A DNA stretch of 64,000 nucleotides from Enterobacteriaceae bacterium LSJC7 (lineage in GTDB: Bacteria; Pseudomonadota; Gammaproteobacteria; Enterobacterales; Enterobacteriaceae). The notes beneath the pieces were generated by a model. It did no database searches, was not told the origin of the DNA, and saw only the letters and a program-made list of their open reading frames with translations. Shown here in pieces: positions 51,103 to 61,776 of this stretch (positions are counted from its first letter, which is position 1; the number at the start of each line of letters is the position of its first letter). The position numbers were made by a program, and so were the translations under genes. Location of the stretch: NCBI GenBank assembly GCA_000302695.1, contig AMFN01000004.1, positions 124,001-188,000 on the forward strand, written 5' to 3'.

Positions 51103-52885
51103 TCGCCGTCTCCTTCTTCTCGGCCGCTTCGGCTTCCGCGCCGTAAACGCGTTTGGCGGGCGCAAGGGTGGTAATCTTCACATCGCTGTAGTCCAGGCGG
51201 GTTGTACCGTCCTGGTCACGGAAGGCGAGGGTATGTTTGAGGAAATTCACGTCGTCACGCTCGGTGCAGCCTTCGTCCAGGCGCTGATGGGCGCCACGCG
51301 ACTCTTTACGTGCCAGCGCCGAGTGCGCCATACATTCAGCCACGTTCAGGCCGTGACCCAGCTCAATGGTATATAGCAGGTCGGTGTTGAACACGCTGGA
51401 GGTGTCGGTGATGCGCACGCGCTTGAAGCGCTCCTGCAGTTCGGCAAGCTTATCCACGGTTTTCTGCATCAGTTCCGGGGTGCGGTAAATGCCGCAGCCT
51501 TCTTCCATCGACATGCCCATTTCGTCACGGATTGTCGCCCAGTTCTCGTTGCCTTCCTGCTGTGCCAGCGCTTTCAGACGCTGCTCGACGTCAGCCGCCT
51601 GAGCGTTCAGCGCCGCGTCGTTGGCCTCTGTCGCCTGACGTGCGCGCTCGACAGCCTGCTCACCGGCCAGGCGACCAAATACCACCAGTTCGGCCAGCGA
51701 GTTGGAACCCAGGCGGTTAGCGCCGTGCAGACCCACGGAGGAACATTCGCCTACGGCGAACAGACCCTGAATGCGGGTTTCACACTGCTGGTTGGTTTCG
51801 ATGCCGCCCATGGTGTAGTGCGCGGTCGGGCGTACCGGAATCGGCTCTTTCACCGGGTCAACGCCGACGTAGGCTTTCGCCAGCTCGCAGATAAACGGCA
51901 GGCGCTCAAGCAGTTTTTTCTCACCGAGGTGGCGCAGATCCAGGTAGACCACATCGCCGCGCGGGGTGGCAATGGTGTTGCCCTTGCGCCATTCGTGCCA
52001 GAAAGCCTGCGACACTTTGTCGCGCGGACCGAGTTCCATATATTTGTTCTTCGGCTCGCCAAGCGGGGTTTCCGGGCCCATGCCGTAGTCCTGTAGATAA
52101 CGGTAGCCGTCTTTGTTGACCAGAATACCGCCTTCACCGCGACAGCCTTCGGTCATCAGGATACCTGAGCCGGGCAGACCCGTTGGGTGATACTGCACAA
52201 ACTCCATATCACGCAGCGGTACGCCGTGGCTGAGCGCAATGCCCATGCCGTCACCGGTCACAATGCCGCCGTTGGTGTTATAGCGATAGACGCGGCCTGC
52301 GCCGCCGGTGGCCATGACCACGGCGTTGGCGCGAATCTGCACCAGCGTGCCTTCCATCATATTCATGGCGACCAGACCACGCGCCTGACCGTCGTCTTCG
52401 AGGATATCGAGGACGAAATGCTCGTCGAAGCGCTGGATCTGTGGGAATTGCAAAGAAGTCTGGAACAGGGTGTGCAGCATGTGGAAGCCGGTTTTATCAG
52501 CGGCAAACCAGGTGCGTTCAATCTTCATCCCGCCGAAGCGGCGCACGTTGACGGAACCATCCGGGCGGCGGCTCCACGGGCAACCCCATTGCTCCAGCTG
52601 CGTCATTTCAGTCGGGCAGTGGTGCACGAAGTAATCCACGACATCCTGCTCACACAGCCAGTCACCACCGGCAACCGTGTCATGGAAATGATATTCAAAA
52701 CTGTCGTGATCCTGCGCAACGGCGGCAGAGCCGCCCTCGGCGGCAACAGTGTGGCTACGCATTGGGTAAACTTTTGATATCAGCGCAATTTTAGCCTGTG
52801 GGTTTGCCTGGGCTGCCGCAATAGCGGTTCGCAGCCCGGCACCACCGGCGCCTATAATGGCGATATCGGCTTGAAAGGTTTGCAC
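51095..52885 (-). CDS. frdA: FrdA, fumarate reductase flavoprotein
   Basis: A 596-residue catalytic subunit that reduces fumarate to succinate in anaerobic respiration. The FAD-binding GAGGAG motif (residues 12-17), the covalent FAD histidine (His45 in [12 protein letters not shown]) and the substrate-site [11 protein letters not shown] and GGIETNQQC segments are present. The start is GTG at 52885, preceded by GGAGG at 6 bases and matching the E. coli start; a frame upstream to 52924 is not supported. First gene of frdABCD. Confidence 0.98.
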   Translation of the reverse strand: MQTFQADIAIIGAGGAGLRTAIAAAQANPQAKIALISKVYPMRSHTVAAEGGSAAVAQDHDSFEYHFHDTVAGGDWLCEQDVVDYFVHHCPTEMTQLEQWGCPWSRRPDGSVNVRRFGGMKIERTWFAADKTGFHMLHTLFQTSLQFPQIQRFDEHFVLDILEDDGQARGLVAMNMMEGTLVQIRANAVVMATGGAGRVYRYNTNGGIVTGDGMGIALSHGVPLRDMEFVQYHPTGLPGSGILMTEGCRGEGGILVNKDGYRYLQDYGMGPETPLGEPKNKYMELGPRDKVSQAFWHEWRKGNTIATPRGDVVYLDLRHLGEKKLLERLPFICELAKAYVGVDPVKEPIPVRPTAHYTMGGIETNQQCETRIQGLFAVGECSSVGLHGANRLGSNSLAELVVFGRLAGEQAVERARQATEANDAALNAQAADVEQRLKALAQQEGNENWATIRDEMGMSMEEGCGIYRTPELMQKTVDKLAELQERFKRVRITDTSSVFNTDLLYTIELGHGLNVAECMAHSALARKESRGAHQRLDEGCTERDDVNFLKHTLAFRDQDGTTRLDYSDVKITTLAPAKRVYGAEAEAAEKKETANG

Positions 52886-53378
52886 GACATTCCTCCAGAT
52901 ATTTTTGTTGTTTTGCAACGCCAATCCAGGCCAGAAGCGTATTCCATCTTCCGTCCTGGCGCAGATGCGTTAGCTAAATTCGTTGTTCGGCATGTTGTGC
53001 AACCCGGTTATCTGCATTCAAATCAGTAAATTGATCTGTTGCCGGGTCGCCTGCCGCTATCACCCTGATGATAGTCTGGGTCTGTCGCACTTTCGCCTGT
53101 ATTACCTGGTATATAGTCCACTCTTTGGGCGACAGCCATTGCAAAAGGGTTTTCCACTGCTCCTTTATGGGTATGGCAGTATAACCGTGTGTCTGGTAAC
53201 GAAAATTGATGTGTTCGATTTTTTTACTGATATCGAATGTGATTTATCACAAAATTTGATGAACTCGCTCACGAAAAAGCACTTCTGTTGCCGCTAACAG
53301 AAAGGGCCGCGCAAAATTTGTCTCTGCCAGGCGTTGCGAGTAGACTGCTGCGCTTTGTTGCTTTCTGGAGAGTCACCC
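52886..53378. promoter_or_regulatory. Divergent regulatory region frdA / epmA
   Basis: epmA promoter: -35 TTGTCT (53318-53323), 17-base spacer, -10 TAGACT (53341-53346), convincing. For frdA a weak FNR-like site CTGAT-TTGA-ATGCA on the minus strand (53026-53013) sits about where a class II FNR site would be, but only half of it is good. A palindromic TGTGATTTATCACA at 53238-53251 has CRP-like half-sites but only four bases between them. Otherwise no genes. Confidence 0.6.
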
Positions 53379-54356
53379 ATGAGCGAGACGGCAAGCTGGC
53401 AGCCGAGCGCCTCCATCCCCACACTGTTAAAACGTGCTGCGATAATGACGGCAATACGCCGCTTTTTTACCGAGCGCGGTGTGCTTGAGGTGGAAACCCC
53501 CTGCATGAGCCAGGCTACCGTCACCGACGTTCATCTGGTGGCGTTTGAAACCCATCTTGTGGCGCCAGGCTATGGCCAGGGGCTGCCGCTGTGGCTGATG
53601 ACCAGCCCCGAATATCACATGAAGCGCCTGCTGGCGGCGGGCAGCGGGCCGATTTTCCAGCTGTGCCGCAGCTTTCGCAATGAAGAAAAGGGGCGTCATC
53701 ACAACCCTGAATTCACCATGCTGGAGTGGTATCGCCCGTGCTATGACATGTATCGTTTGATGAATGAGGTGGACGATCTGTTGCAGCAGGTGCTGGAATG
53801 CGAAGCCGCAGAGACGCTTTCCTACCAGCAGGCGTTTTTGCGCTATCTGGAAATTGACCCGCTGTCGGCAGATAAAGATCAGTTGCGTGACGTGGCGGCA
53901 AAACTCGATGTGGGCAACATTGCCGATACCGAAGAAGACCGCGATACGCTGCTGCAACTGTTGTTTGTCACCGGCGTAGAGCCGCAGATTGGCAAAGAGC
54001 GCCCGACTTTTGTGTATCACTTCCCGGCAACCCAGGCATCGCTTGCGCAAATCAGTACCGAAGATCACCGTGTGGCGGAGCGGTTTGAGGTCTATTTCAA
54101 AGGCATTGAACTGGCGAACGGTTTCCATGAGTTGACCGATGCCCGCGAACAGCGCCAGCGCTTTGACCAGGATAACCGCAAGCGTGCCGCGCGCGGCCTG
54201 CCTCAGCAGCCGGTTGATATGAATTTGCTGGCAGCGCTGGAAGCGGGCCTGCCGGACTGCTCCGGCGTGGCGCTGGGCGTTGACAGGCTGGTGATGCTGG
54301 CGCTGGGTGCTGAAAGCCTGGAAGAGGTGATGGCATTTACCGTCGACCGCGCCTGA
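53379..54356 (+). CDS. epmA: EpmA (PoxA/GenX), EF-P beta-lysyl ligase
   Basis: A 325-residue lysyl-tRNA-synthetase paralogue lacking the anticodon-binding domain, which attaches (R)-beta-lysine to EF-P Lys34. Class II synthetase motifs are visible: motif 2 [21 protein letters not shown] and motif 3 [19 protein letters not shown] precedes the ATG at 53379; an upstream in-frame ATG at 53334 lies before the promoter -10. With epmB and efp, all of the modification pathway except the final hydroxylase EpmC is in this window. Confidence 0.97.
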   Translation: MSETASWQPSASIPTLLKRAAIMTAIRRFFTERGVLEVETPCMSQATVTDVHLVAFETHLVAPGYGQGLPLWLMTSPEYHMKRLLAAGSGPIFQLCRSFRNEEKGRHHNPEFTMLEWYRPCYDMYRLMNEVDDLLQQVLECEAAETLSYQQAFLRYLEIDPLSADKDQLRDVAAKLDVGNIADTEEDRDTLLQLLFVTGVEPQIGKERPTFVYHFPATQASLAQISTEDHRVAERFEVYFKGIELANGFHELTDAREQRQRFDQDNRKRAARGLPQQPVDMNLLAALEAGLPDCSGVALGVDRLVMLALGAESLEEVMAFTVDRA

Positions 54357-54543
54357 TGCATTGCGCGCAGGCGCGCTGAGTTTTTCCTTTCCTTATGGCG
54401 CTAACTCATCCTGAGGGAGCGCTATCCATTCTTGCTTACCCGCCGCAGGCTGCATGCCTTAATTCGCTGTGCGACCCGTTTTGTCGTTTGTGCGGCGCTT
54501 AACAGGCGCGGTGCAGCTATTGGCAACGAGCGGTGGCAACACA

Positions 54544-54577
54544 AAAAAGCCGGTCAGTGGTGTCACTGACCGGCTTT
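54544..54577. terminator. Bidirectional terminator between epmA and mscM
   Basis: AAAGCCGGTCAGTG-gtgt-CACTGACCGGCTTT with A/T tracts on both sides, between convergent genes. yjeM, which E. coli has here, is missing. Confidence 0.93.
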
Positions 54578-54624
54578 TGTGATGAGGCGCTTGCCCTGCG
54601 TGCGAGAAGTTATGCCAGGCGTGT

Positions 54625-57600
54625 TTACAGCCCGCCTGTACTCCTGCGGCCTGCGGAACTGATGGTTTTGGGCTTGCCAGGCCCTTCAAGGCGCATCTGG
54701 AACGGCGGGAACGGCATATCGATGCCGTGCTCGCGAAAGCCTTGCAGAATCAGCTGGTGTAGCTCATGGCGCAGCGGCATGCGGTGGCCCATTTCAGCGG
54801 CGTAGATACGCAGTTCAAACAGCTGGATCCCCTGTTGCAAATCCACCAGGAACGCTTCCGGGGTCGGCGTTTCCAGTACGTAGGAGCAGCGACGGGCTGC
54901 GGTCAACAGCAGTTGCGTTACTTCTTCACTATTGGCTTCAGACGGGGCCGGTATGGTGAGCACCACACGCGTCAGGGTGTCCGACAGCGACCAGTTGATG
55001 AACTGCTCGGTAATAAAGGCCTGGTTTGGCACGATGATTTCTTTACGGTCCCAGTCGCTGATGGTGGTGGCACGCGTGTTGATCTTAGTTACGCTGCCGG
55101 TCAGATCGCGAATAGTCACGGTATCGCCAATACGGATCGGTTTTTCAAACAGGATTATCAGGCCAGAGACAAAGTTGGCGAAGATCTGCTGTAGACCAAA
55201 GCCCAGACCGACACCGAGTGCGGCGACCAGCCACTGCAATTTTGACCATTCGATGCCGATCATCGAGAAGCCCATCAGACCGCCAATCAGCATCAGCACG
55301 TATTTGGTGATGGTGGTGATAGCGTAACCGGTGCCAGGCGTGAGGCTCAGGTGCTGCAACAGCGCAAGCTCCAGCAGCGCGGGCATATTGCGTACCAGCT
55401 GTGCGGTGATGATGAACACCAGTATCGCAATCAGCACGGCCCCGAGCGTAATCGGCTCAATAATATTTTCGCCACCCTGGCTGGTGGAGGTGACATCCCA
55501 CAGCTTGATATTTTCCAGGAAAGCAAACGCAGAGTGGATTTCCGACCACAGGACAATTACCGATACCAGGGCTATCAGCATCAAAATGGATCGTACCAGG
55601 CGCAGCGACTGGGCGCTGATGGCATCCAGATCCACCACCGGCTCTTCAATATCGTTACTGCCTTCGCCGCTGTGTTGGTGCGTCGCGTCGTCTTCACCGC
55701 GTGCGCGCTGGGCAAGCATTTCGGCGCGTCGCTGTTTTGCACGATCGAAGGCCAGGCGGCGGCGCTGGATCAGCATCCAGCGGCGGATGATGTGGTAGAC
55801 CACCAGCAGGAAGAACCAGATGGCGACCGAAGTCTCAAGCCTTGCGAGCAGCGCTTTAGAGGTGGCGAGATAGCCCACGGCGGCAGCCAGCATGGCTATC
55901 AGCGGCGCGCAGATCATCATGTTCCACAGGATGCGGTTGAACAGGTTATCGCCGTGGCCTGCGCCGTCAACGTAAAGCGGGATCCCGGCGCGCTTAAGGC
56001 TCAGGGTAACGATCGCCAGCGCCCCGCAAATTAACAGGAAGCATAAACGCCCAAGTGACGATGAAAACTCCTGATCGTTGAGGTTATCAAACATGATAAG
56101 CGCCATGATGAGCGGCACCACAAAGCCGATGCTCATGATGTAATAACGCATTGCGCGCGCTACCTGCTCGCGTGGCCAGCCAAAGTGCACCACAAACAGG
56201 CCGTTAGGGCGCGCGAGGGTGGCGCAAATCATCACCACCCACAGTAGCGGCACCGTGGCCGTTACGCCGCTGCCAACGGCAACGGCCAGTGGGTAAGGCC
56301 AGGCTTCACGCAGGCCGTGGCCGAGAGTGGCCCACAGGACCGGCAGCGGAGAGGCGACCAGAATGGACCAGAAAACGGTGCGCAGCGTTAGCCAGAAGTG
56401 ATCCTGTGTCACTTTACCCACTCTGGCGCTACAGCGTTCCAGGAACGCGGTGAAGTGGCGACGTGAACTGATGCTAAAGCCAACCAGCAGCAGCGCGCCA
56501 AACAGCGGCAGCAGCGTATCGCGGCTGGTGACCATCATTACACCCGCCTTGCCAAGCTGGCTGAAGGTATCGAGCGAGAGCAAACGGCGCAGGTCCTGCA
56601 CCAGTTGCAGTGGCCAGGAAAGCCCGATGGGGCTGACGTCAGAGGTCCAGAACAGGTAACGGTGCGTGGCCTCGTTAATTTCTTTCAGCGCGTCTTCCAG
56701 CTGGCCGTTGGCGACCTTCAGTTTGGTCAGTTCGAGGGTCAGCGTGTCGCCGCCCTGCAACAGCGAGTTCAGCAGTTCGCGCTGGGTGCGCAACTGGGCT
56801 TGCAGAATTTGGCTTTGTTCGGGCGTGAGCGCGCTGCCATCGGCCTGGCGCACCTGCTGTAGCTGGTTTTGTTTGCTCAGACGCTCTTCATAACCCAGGC
56901 GCTGTACGCGCAGCTGCGCCAGTTCGGTATCCAGTTGCTGAGGTTTGGGCATTTCCGGCAGGCGGGCGACCTGGGCGCGCAGCGCCTCGCCGAGGACGTT
57001 GGAGACACCAAGCCACTGCGACTGTTCGCGCAGCGTATTCAGTGCCTGGCGCACCTGTGTGGTCTGGCGTGCCGCCTGGCGCTGCTGGGACGCCACCAGA
57101 TCCATGCGCTGGGCCTGCTGGTTGAGGGCCTGAGACAACTCACGGTTAACGCGAAACTGCGCCACAATATCCGGCGGCAGGTTAGCGCTGTTCTCCGCCA
57201 TCATTTCCGTGCTTTCCAGCGCCATTTCGGCTTCGCGCTGGCGCAGGTTGTTAAGCTGGTTACGCAGCGACTGAAGGTAGGTATCAAGCTGCCCGGCCTG
57301 TTTTTGCGCCAGCTCTGCGCGCAGGCGAGCCAGCTCCTGGCGGTTGCTGGCTGAAAGCTGGGCAAGTTCGAATTCATCCACCTGCGATTTCAGGCGTGCA
57401 GCGTCAGCCTGGCTTGCCTGCAACTGCGCCTGTGCCAGAGGCGTATTGGCCGTCTGTTGGGCGGCGATGCGGCGTTCCAGTTCGTTAAGCTGGCGGCGGG
57501 TGTCGGTTTGCTGCTGCGGAAGCTGGCCGAGAGAGTCGGAGATCTCCCGGTTGCGCTCCTGCTCCTGCTGGGCCTGACGGCCTTTATCCAGCAACTGACT

Positions 57601-57948
57601 GCTGATTTGCAGAATTTCCTGGTTGAGTGCGTCGGTGGTTTGAGCGCCGCTGTACTGGCGCGGGGTGTCGCTCAGGTTACTGAGCTGCTGGCGCAACGAC
57701 TGGGAAAGTTGCTGGAAGTTATCGATGACTCGCTGGTACTGCGTGGCGCGTTCGAGTGAAGACTCGCGCTCTTCCAGCGATTTGAGTGCCCCTTCAAGGG
57801 CGGTGACAATGTCAGCCTGCCCCGGCTGGTCTTTGGCCTCTTTGGCCTGTTGCAGCTCCAGGGCAATTTGTTTGGCATCCGGAACGGAAGCGGCGTGCGC
57901 CCCCAGACTGAGGCTCATGGCCATCAGGAACATCAATATCAGGCGCAC
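54625..57948 (-). CDS. mscM: MscM (YjeP), miniconductance mechanosensitive channel
   Basis: A 1,107-residue inner-membrane channel of the MscS superfamily, the same length as E. coli MscM. Signal peptide (LILMFLMAMSLSLGAHA), a long periplasmic coiled-coil region to about residue 480 (rich in QQEQERNREISDSLGQLPQQQ-like heptads), eleven helices and the MscS core VAALGVGLGFGLQQIFANFVSG near the C-terminus are visible. It opens under hypo-osmotic tension. Start codon is GTG (57948), 26 bases after psd, forming the psd-mscM operon. Confidence 0.96.
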   Translation of the reverse strand: MRLILMFLMAMSLSLGAHAASVPDAKQIALELQQAKEAKDQPGQADIVTALEGALKSLEERESSLERATQYQRVIDNFQQLSQSLRQQLSNLSDTPRQYSGAQTTDALNQEILQISSQLLDKGRQAQQEQERNREISDSLGQLPQQQTDTRRQLNELERRIAAQQTANTPLAQAQLQASQADAARLKSQVDEFELAQLSASNRQELARLRAELAQKQAGQLDTYLQSLRNQLNNLRQREAEMALESTEMMAENSANLPPDIVAQFRVNRELSQALNQQAQRMDLVASQQRQAARQTTQVRQALNTLREQSQWLGVSNVLGEALRAQVARLPEMPKPQQLDTELAQLRVQRLGYEERLSKQNQLQQVRQADGSALTPEQSQILQAQLRTQRELLNSLLQGGDTLTLELTKLKVANGQLEDALKEINEATHRYLFWTSDVSPIGLSWPLQLVQDLRRLLSLDTFSQLGKAGVMMVTSRDTLLPLFGALLLVGFSISSRRHFTAFLERCSARVGKVTQDHFWLTLRTVFWSILVASPLPVLWATLGHGLREAWPYPLAVAVGSGVTATVPLLWVVMICATLARPNGLFVVHFGWPREQVARAMRYYIMSIGFVVPLIMALIMFDNLNDQEFSSSLGRLCFLLICGALAIVTLSLKRAGIPLYVDGAGHGDNLFNRILWNMMICAPLIAMLAAAVGYLATSKALLARLETSVAIWFFLLVVYHIIRRWMLIQRRRLAFDRAKQRRAEMLAQRARGEDDATHQHSGEGSNDIEEPVVDLDAISAQSLRLVRSILMLIALVSVIVLWSEIHSAFAFLENIKLWDVTSTSQGGENIIEPITLGAVLIAILVFIITAQLVRNMPALLELALLQHLSLTPGTGYAITTITKYVLMLIGGLMGFSMIGIEWSKLQWLVAALGVGLGFGLQQIFANFVSGLIILFEKPIRIGDTVTIRDLTGSVTKINTRATTISDWDRKEIIVPNQAFITEQFINWSLSDTLTRVVLTIPAPSEANSEEVTQLLLTAARRCSYVLETPTPEAFLVDLQQGIQLFELRIYAAEMGHRMPLRHELHQLILQGFREHGIDMPFPPFQMRLEGPGKPKTISSAGRRSTGGL

Positions 57949-57974
57949 GTCACGTTACCTTTGGTCGTTCTTAC

Positions 57975-59168
57975 TTAACTGTCCGTTTGGCTGTTCTTTG
58001 GCGCAGCATTGCTTGCGCTGTCTTGCTCTGACGCCGGAGCCTGTGCAGGTGCAGAGGCGCTGCCTTTAGCGCCAGCCGGTTTTGCTTTTGGTGCGGGCTT
58101 TGCGTCTTCGACAGCTTTGGCGTCTTCAGCGGCTTTTGTGGCTGCGGCAGCTTTGACGTCTTCAGCGGCTTTTGCGGCTGCGGAAGCTTTGGCGTCTTCA
58201 GCGGCCTTTGCAGCTTCGACAGCTTTGGCGTCTTCAGCGGCTTTTGCGGTTTCGGCAGCTTTAGCCTCTTCAGCAGCCTTTGTGGCTTCAGCCATCTTTG
58301 CCGCTTCGGCAGACATCGCCAGCGGTTGGCCCAGTTTGGTGACAGAAAGGCTTTGCAGGTGCTCAACCAGCTTCACGCTGCCAGGGGCAAACAGGTTGAT
58401 AACCGTAGAGCCCAGTTTGAAGCGGCCCATTTCCTGACCCTTGAGCAACGCAACGCTGCCTTCGCTTTCGCCAGCAGGCCAGGTCCAGCGTTTGATAATG
58501 CCTTCACGTGGCGGTGTGACGGTGCCTGACCAGACGGTTTCAATGCTGCCAACAATGGTTGCGCCCACCAGAATTTGCGCCATTGGGCCAAACTCGGTGT
58601 CAAACAGGCAAATAACGCGTTCGTTGCGTGCAAACAGGTTTGGCACGTTCTGCGCCGTTAAATGGTTCACAGAGAACAGGTCGCCTGGCACGTAAATCAT
58701 TTCACGCAGGATGCCGTTGCACGGCATATGTACGCGGTGATAGTCGCGCGGAGAGAGATAGGTAGTGGCGAAATAGCCGTCGCGGAACCGTTCTGCCATC
58801 TGGTAGTTACCGGCCAGCAGCGCTTCCAGCGTGTAGTTGTGGCCTTTGGCCTGCAAGATTTTGTCCTGCTCAATCGAGCCAAGCTGACTGATAACACCGT
58901 CTGCGGGCATCACCAGGATGGACGGGTCTGTATCCACCGGGCGCACGTCTTCGCGCAGCGGGCGCACAAAGAAATCGTTAAAGGTGCGATAGCTGGCCGT
59001 ATCGGGCTTTTGTGCCTCTTTCATATCGACGTTGTAGACTTTCACAAACAGGTCGATAACCAGTTTCGTCAGCCATCCGGCGCGTTTACTTGCACCCCAG
59101 CCCGCAAGGCGAGTGAGCCACAGCTTGGGCAGAATGTATTGAAGCGAAAGCTTGATATTATTTAACAA
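57975..59168 (-). CDS. psd: Psd, phosphatidylserine decarboxylase with a long Ala/Lys/Glu-rich tail
   Basis: A 397-residue proenzyme (E. coli 322) that makes phosphatidylethanolamine on the inner membrane. Residues 1-290 match E. coli Psd nearly throughout, including the self-cleavage motif LGST in [11 protein letters not shown] that yields the pyruvoyl cofactor, and the catalytic His in [11 protein letters not shown]. The last about 105 residues are different: a run of roughly ten-residue units such as [10 protein letters not shown], resembling the TolA helical domain, then a Pro/Ser/Ala tail. The start codon is TTG (59168) with GGAGG 5 bases upstream, as in E. coli. Confidence 0.97.
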   Translation of the reverse strand: MLNNIKLSLQYILPKLWLTRLAGWGASKRAGWLTKLVIDLFVKVYNVDMKEAQKPDTASYRTFNDFFVRPLREDVRPVDTDPSILVMPADGVISQLGSIEQDKILQAKGHNYTLEALLAGNYQMAERFRDGYFATTYLSPRDYHRVHMPCNGILREMIYVPGDLFSVNHLTAQNVPNLFARNERVICLFDTEFGPMAQILVGATIVGSIETVWSGTVTPPREGIIKRWTWPAGESEGSVALLKGQEMGRFKLGSTVINLFAPGSVKLVEHLQSLSVTKLGQPLAMSAEAAKMAEATKAAEEAKAAETAKAAEDAKAVEAAKAAEDAKASAAAKAAEDVKAAAATKAAEDAKAVEDAKPAPKAKPAGAKGSASAPAQAPASEQDSASNAAPKNSQTDS

Positions 59169-59263
59169 GGTAGCCTCCAGGCCAGTATTGTTGCCAGTCC
59201 TGGCCCGACAGCACAGCCGTCGGGCCTTGAAAAATCAGGCGTACGTATCGTTGAAAATATACG

Positions 59264-60316
59264 TCAGTCGCCGGTTTCAGAGAAATTTTTGCGCACTTTA
59301 ACCTGCGCCATGCTTTCCAGAATGCGATGATAATTTTCAAATCGCGTGGGTGCGATATCGCCACGCTCAACGGCCTCGCGAATGGCGCAGCCCGGGTCGG
59401 TATCGTGGCGGCAGTCGCGGTATTTGCAGTGGCCTAAATAGTCATGAAATTCGACAAAACCGTGGGTGATTTGTTCCGGCTCCAGGTGCCACAGCCCAAA
59501 TTCCCGCACTCCTGGCGAGTCGATAACATCGCCGCCTGCGGGGAAATGGTAAAGGCGTGCAGCCGTAGTGGTGTGCTGACCCAGACCCGAGGCATCAGAG
59601 ACGGTGTTTGTCACGATTTGCGTCTCTTCCAGACCTAACAGTGCGTTCAGCAGACTGGATTTACCCACGCCAGACTGACCGGCAAAAATGCTGATGCGCC
59701 CGGTGAGCGCGTCTTCAAGCGGCTTAAGCCCTTCGTGACGGTGGCTTGAAACCATCAGCACCCGGTAGCCAATGCGGCGGTAGATATCCATTTGCTGCTC
59801 AACGAACGCCAGGCTGTCGTCATCCAGCAAATCAATTTTATTAAGCACAATCAGCGGCTCAACGCCCAGCGTTTCGCAGGCGACCAGATAGCGGTCAATA
59901 ATGTTAAGCGACAGCTCAGGCAGGATGGCCGAGACGATAATAATCTGGTCAATGTTGGCGGCAATGGGTTTCACGCCGTCGTAGTAATCCGGGCGAGTGA
60001 GCACCGAGCGGCGTTCATGTACGGCTTCAACAATGCCTTTAACCAGCGTGCCTTCTGCGGCCTGCTTGCCTGGACGCCACACCACTCTGTCGCCGGTCAC
60101 CAGCGAACGAATGGTGCGCCGGATGTTGCAGCGGTGCACCACGCTGTCGGGTGCCTCCACGTCGGCGTGCATGCCAAAGCGGCTAATCACCGTGCCTTCC
60201 TGCGGTTCGCCGAACAGGCTGTCATCGACATCGGCTTTTTCGGGCTGTTTGAGCCTGCGCGCGTGATTGGCGTTTACGCGCCGCTGTTGGCCTTTCGAAA
60301 GTCTGTTTTTGCTCAA
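59264..60316 (-). CDS. rsgA: RsgA, ribosome small-subunit-dependent GTPase
   Basis: A 350-residue circularly permuted GTPase that checks 30S maturation. An OB fold (residues about 35-115) precedes G4 NKID, G1 [10 protein letters not shown] and G3 DSPGVREF in permuted order, then a zinc-binding segment [15 protein letters not shown] start at TTG 60316 ([15 protein letters not shown]), preceded by AGGAG and giving the E. coli length; an ATG at 60349 would add 11 residues. It is upstream of psd on the same strand. Confidence 0.95.
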   Translation of the reverse strand: MSKNRLSKGQQRRVNANHARRLKQPEKADVDDSLFGEPQEGTVISRFGMHADVEAPDSVVHRCNIRRTIRSLVTGDRVVWRPGKQAAEGTLVKGIVEAVHERRSVLTRPDYYDGVKPIAANIDQIIIVSAILPELSLNIIDRYLVACETLGVEPLIVLNKIDLLDDDSLAFVEQQMDIYRRIGYRVLMVSSHRHEGLKPLEDALTGRISIFAGQSGVGKSSLLNALLGLEETQIVTNTVSDASGLGQHTTTAARLYHFPAGGDVIDSPGVREFGLWHLEPEQITHGFVEFHDYLGHCKYRDCRHDTDPGCAIREAVERGDIAPTRFENYHRILESMAQVKVRKNFSETGD

Positions 60317-60429
60317 TCGCTTTGGCTCCTGGTCGCTCCGGACAGACAAAACCTCTATGATACACGCTATTTTATATGAAATAACCCATCAGCAACGATG
60401 GGGCCGTTGTGAAATGGGTGGAAATTCGC

Positions 60430-60975
60430 ATGAGTGGAAATGAAAACAACCTGATCTGGATTGATCTGGAAATGACCGGGCTGGATCCCGAACGCGATAA
60501 GATTATCGAGATTGCCACACTGGTAACCGATGAGAATCTGAATATTCTCGCAGAAGGACCGGTAATGGCAGTGCATCAATCCGCTGAACAACTGGCGCTG
60601 ATGGACGAATGGAATGTACGCACGCATACCGGCAGCGGGCTGGTGGAGCGCGTTAAGGCCAGTCCTTTTGACGACCGCGCGGCCGAGCTTGCAACCATTG
60701 CGTTTCTGCAAAAGTGGGTGCCGCAGGGTAAATCACCTATCTGTGGCAACAGCATAGGCCAGGATCGTCGCTTCCTGTTTAAGTACATGCCGGAACTGGA
60801 AGCGTACTTCCACTACCGCTATCTGGATGTCAGCACGCTTAAAGAGCTGGCGCGCCGCTGGAAACCGGAAATTCTGCCGGGCTTTAAGAAGCAGAACACC
60901 CACCAGGCAATGGATGATATCCGTGAATCCGTAGCCGAGCTTGCCTACTACCGCGAGCACTTTATTGCGCTGTAA
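60430..60975 (+). CDS. orn: Orn, oligoribonuclease
   Basis: A 181-residue DEDDh 3'-5' exoribonuclease that degrades very short RNAs, including pGpG. Exo [11 protein letters not shown], Exo [33 protein letters not shown] and Exo [20 protein letters not shown] are complete. The ATG at 60430 matches E. coli; an ATG seven codons upstream is less likely. Divergent from rsgA. Confidence 0.97.
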   Translation: MSGNENNLIWIDLEMTGLDPERDKIIEIATLVTDENLNILAEGPVMAVHQSAEQLALMDEWNVRTHTGSGLVERVKASPFDDRAAELATIAFLQKWVPQGKSPICGNSIGQDRRFLFKYMPELEAYFHYRYLDVSTLKELARRWKPEILPGFKKQNTHQAMDDIRESVAELAYYREHFIAL

Positions 60976-61078
60976 AGTACGATGCAGCCCGCGTGTTCGC
61001 GGGCTGCTGCTAAATTCAACATTCTGTCGAAGAAATCAGCAGTCGCGCAAAAAGCACAAAAAATTGTGTCTAAATGCC

Positions 61079-61106
61079 TTGCGGCACGAATCAATTCTCG
61101 TATAAT
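61079..61106 (+). promoter_or_regulatory. Promoter of the tRNA-Gly array
   Basis: -35 TTGCGG (61079-61084), 16-base spacer, -10 TATAAT (61101-61106), followed by the GC-rich discriminator GCGCCTCCC typical of stringently regulated tRNA operons. Confidence 0.9.
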
Positions 61107-61147
61107 GCGCCTCCCGTACCGGTGCAGAAATTGCAACGCTACGCAGA

Positions 61148-61223
<76 letters not shown>

Positions 61224-61284
61224 GATTTTCAAAACGTTTCAGCGTGACGCTTCTGAACTGCTCCGGCAGGCAGAAACAAAATAT

Positions 61285-61360
<76 letters not shown>

Positions 61361-61421
61361 ATTTTTTACGCGTCGCCGCCTGTCGTTTTCTGACCTGCAT
61401 CAGCAGGCAGAAGTCAAATAT

Positions 61422-61497
<76 letters not shown>

Positions 61498-61776
61498 AAT
61501 CTCCTTCTCATCAAGTCCGTCACAGCCTGAATGAATAGCAATAATCAACCGCGTATTGCCGACTCTTCAAATTTCCTCTGAACCAGCGTCTTTACATTCC
61601 GCCAATATCTTCTCTATTTTTCAGCGCGAAAAGCCGCAGACGGTGCTTTACGTCGGGACTGAACAACGCGAGGAAATTAATGGTGAGAGGCCGTCGTCGT
61701 TGCATGGGGACAGTTTGCCCCCATGAGATCCATCCGGCTTACCCACTGTAGCTGCAAGCCTGTGTTTAAGAAGGGC
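61498..61776. other. Gene-free stretch after the tRNA-Gly array
   Basis: No coding frame, hairpin terminator or copy of the tRNA 3' end is evident. It is the junction between conserved and variable sequence. Confidence 0.4.

Noticed and set aside
53013-53026. FNR site for frdA
   Set aside because: Position would be right for anaerobic activation, but only one half-site resembles the FNR consensus; not listed as a separate feature.
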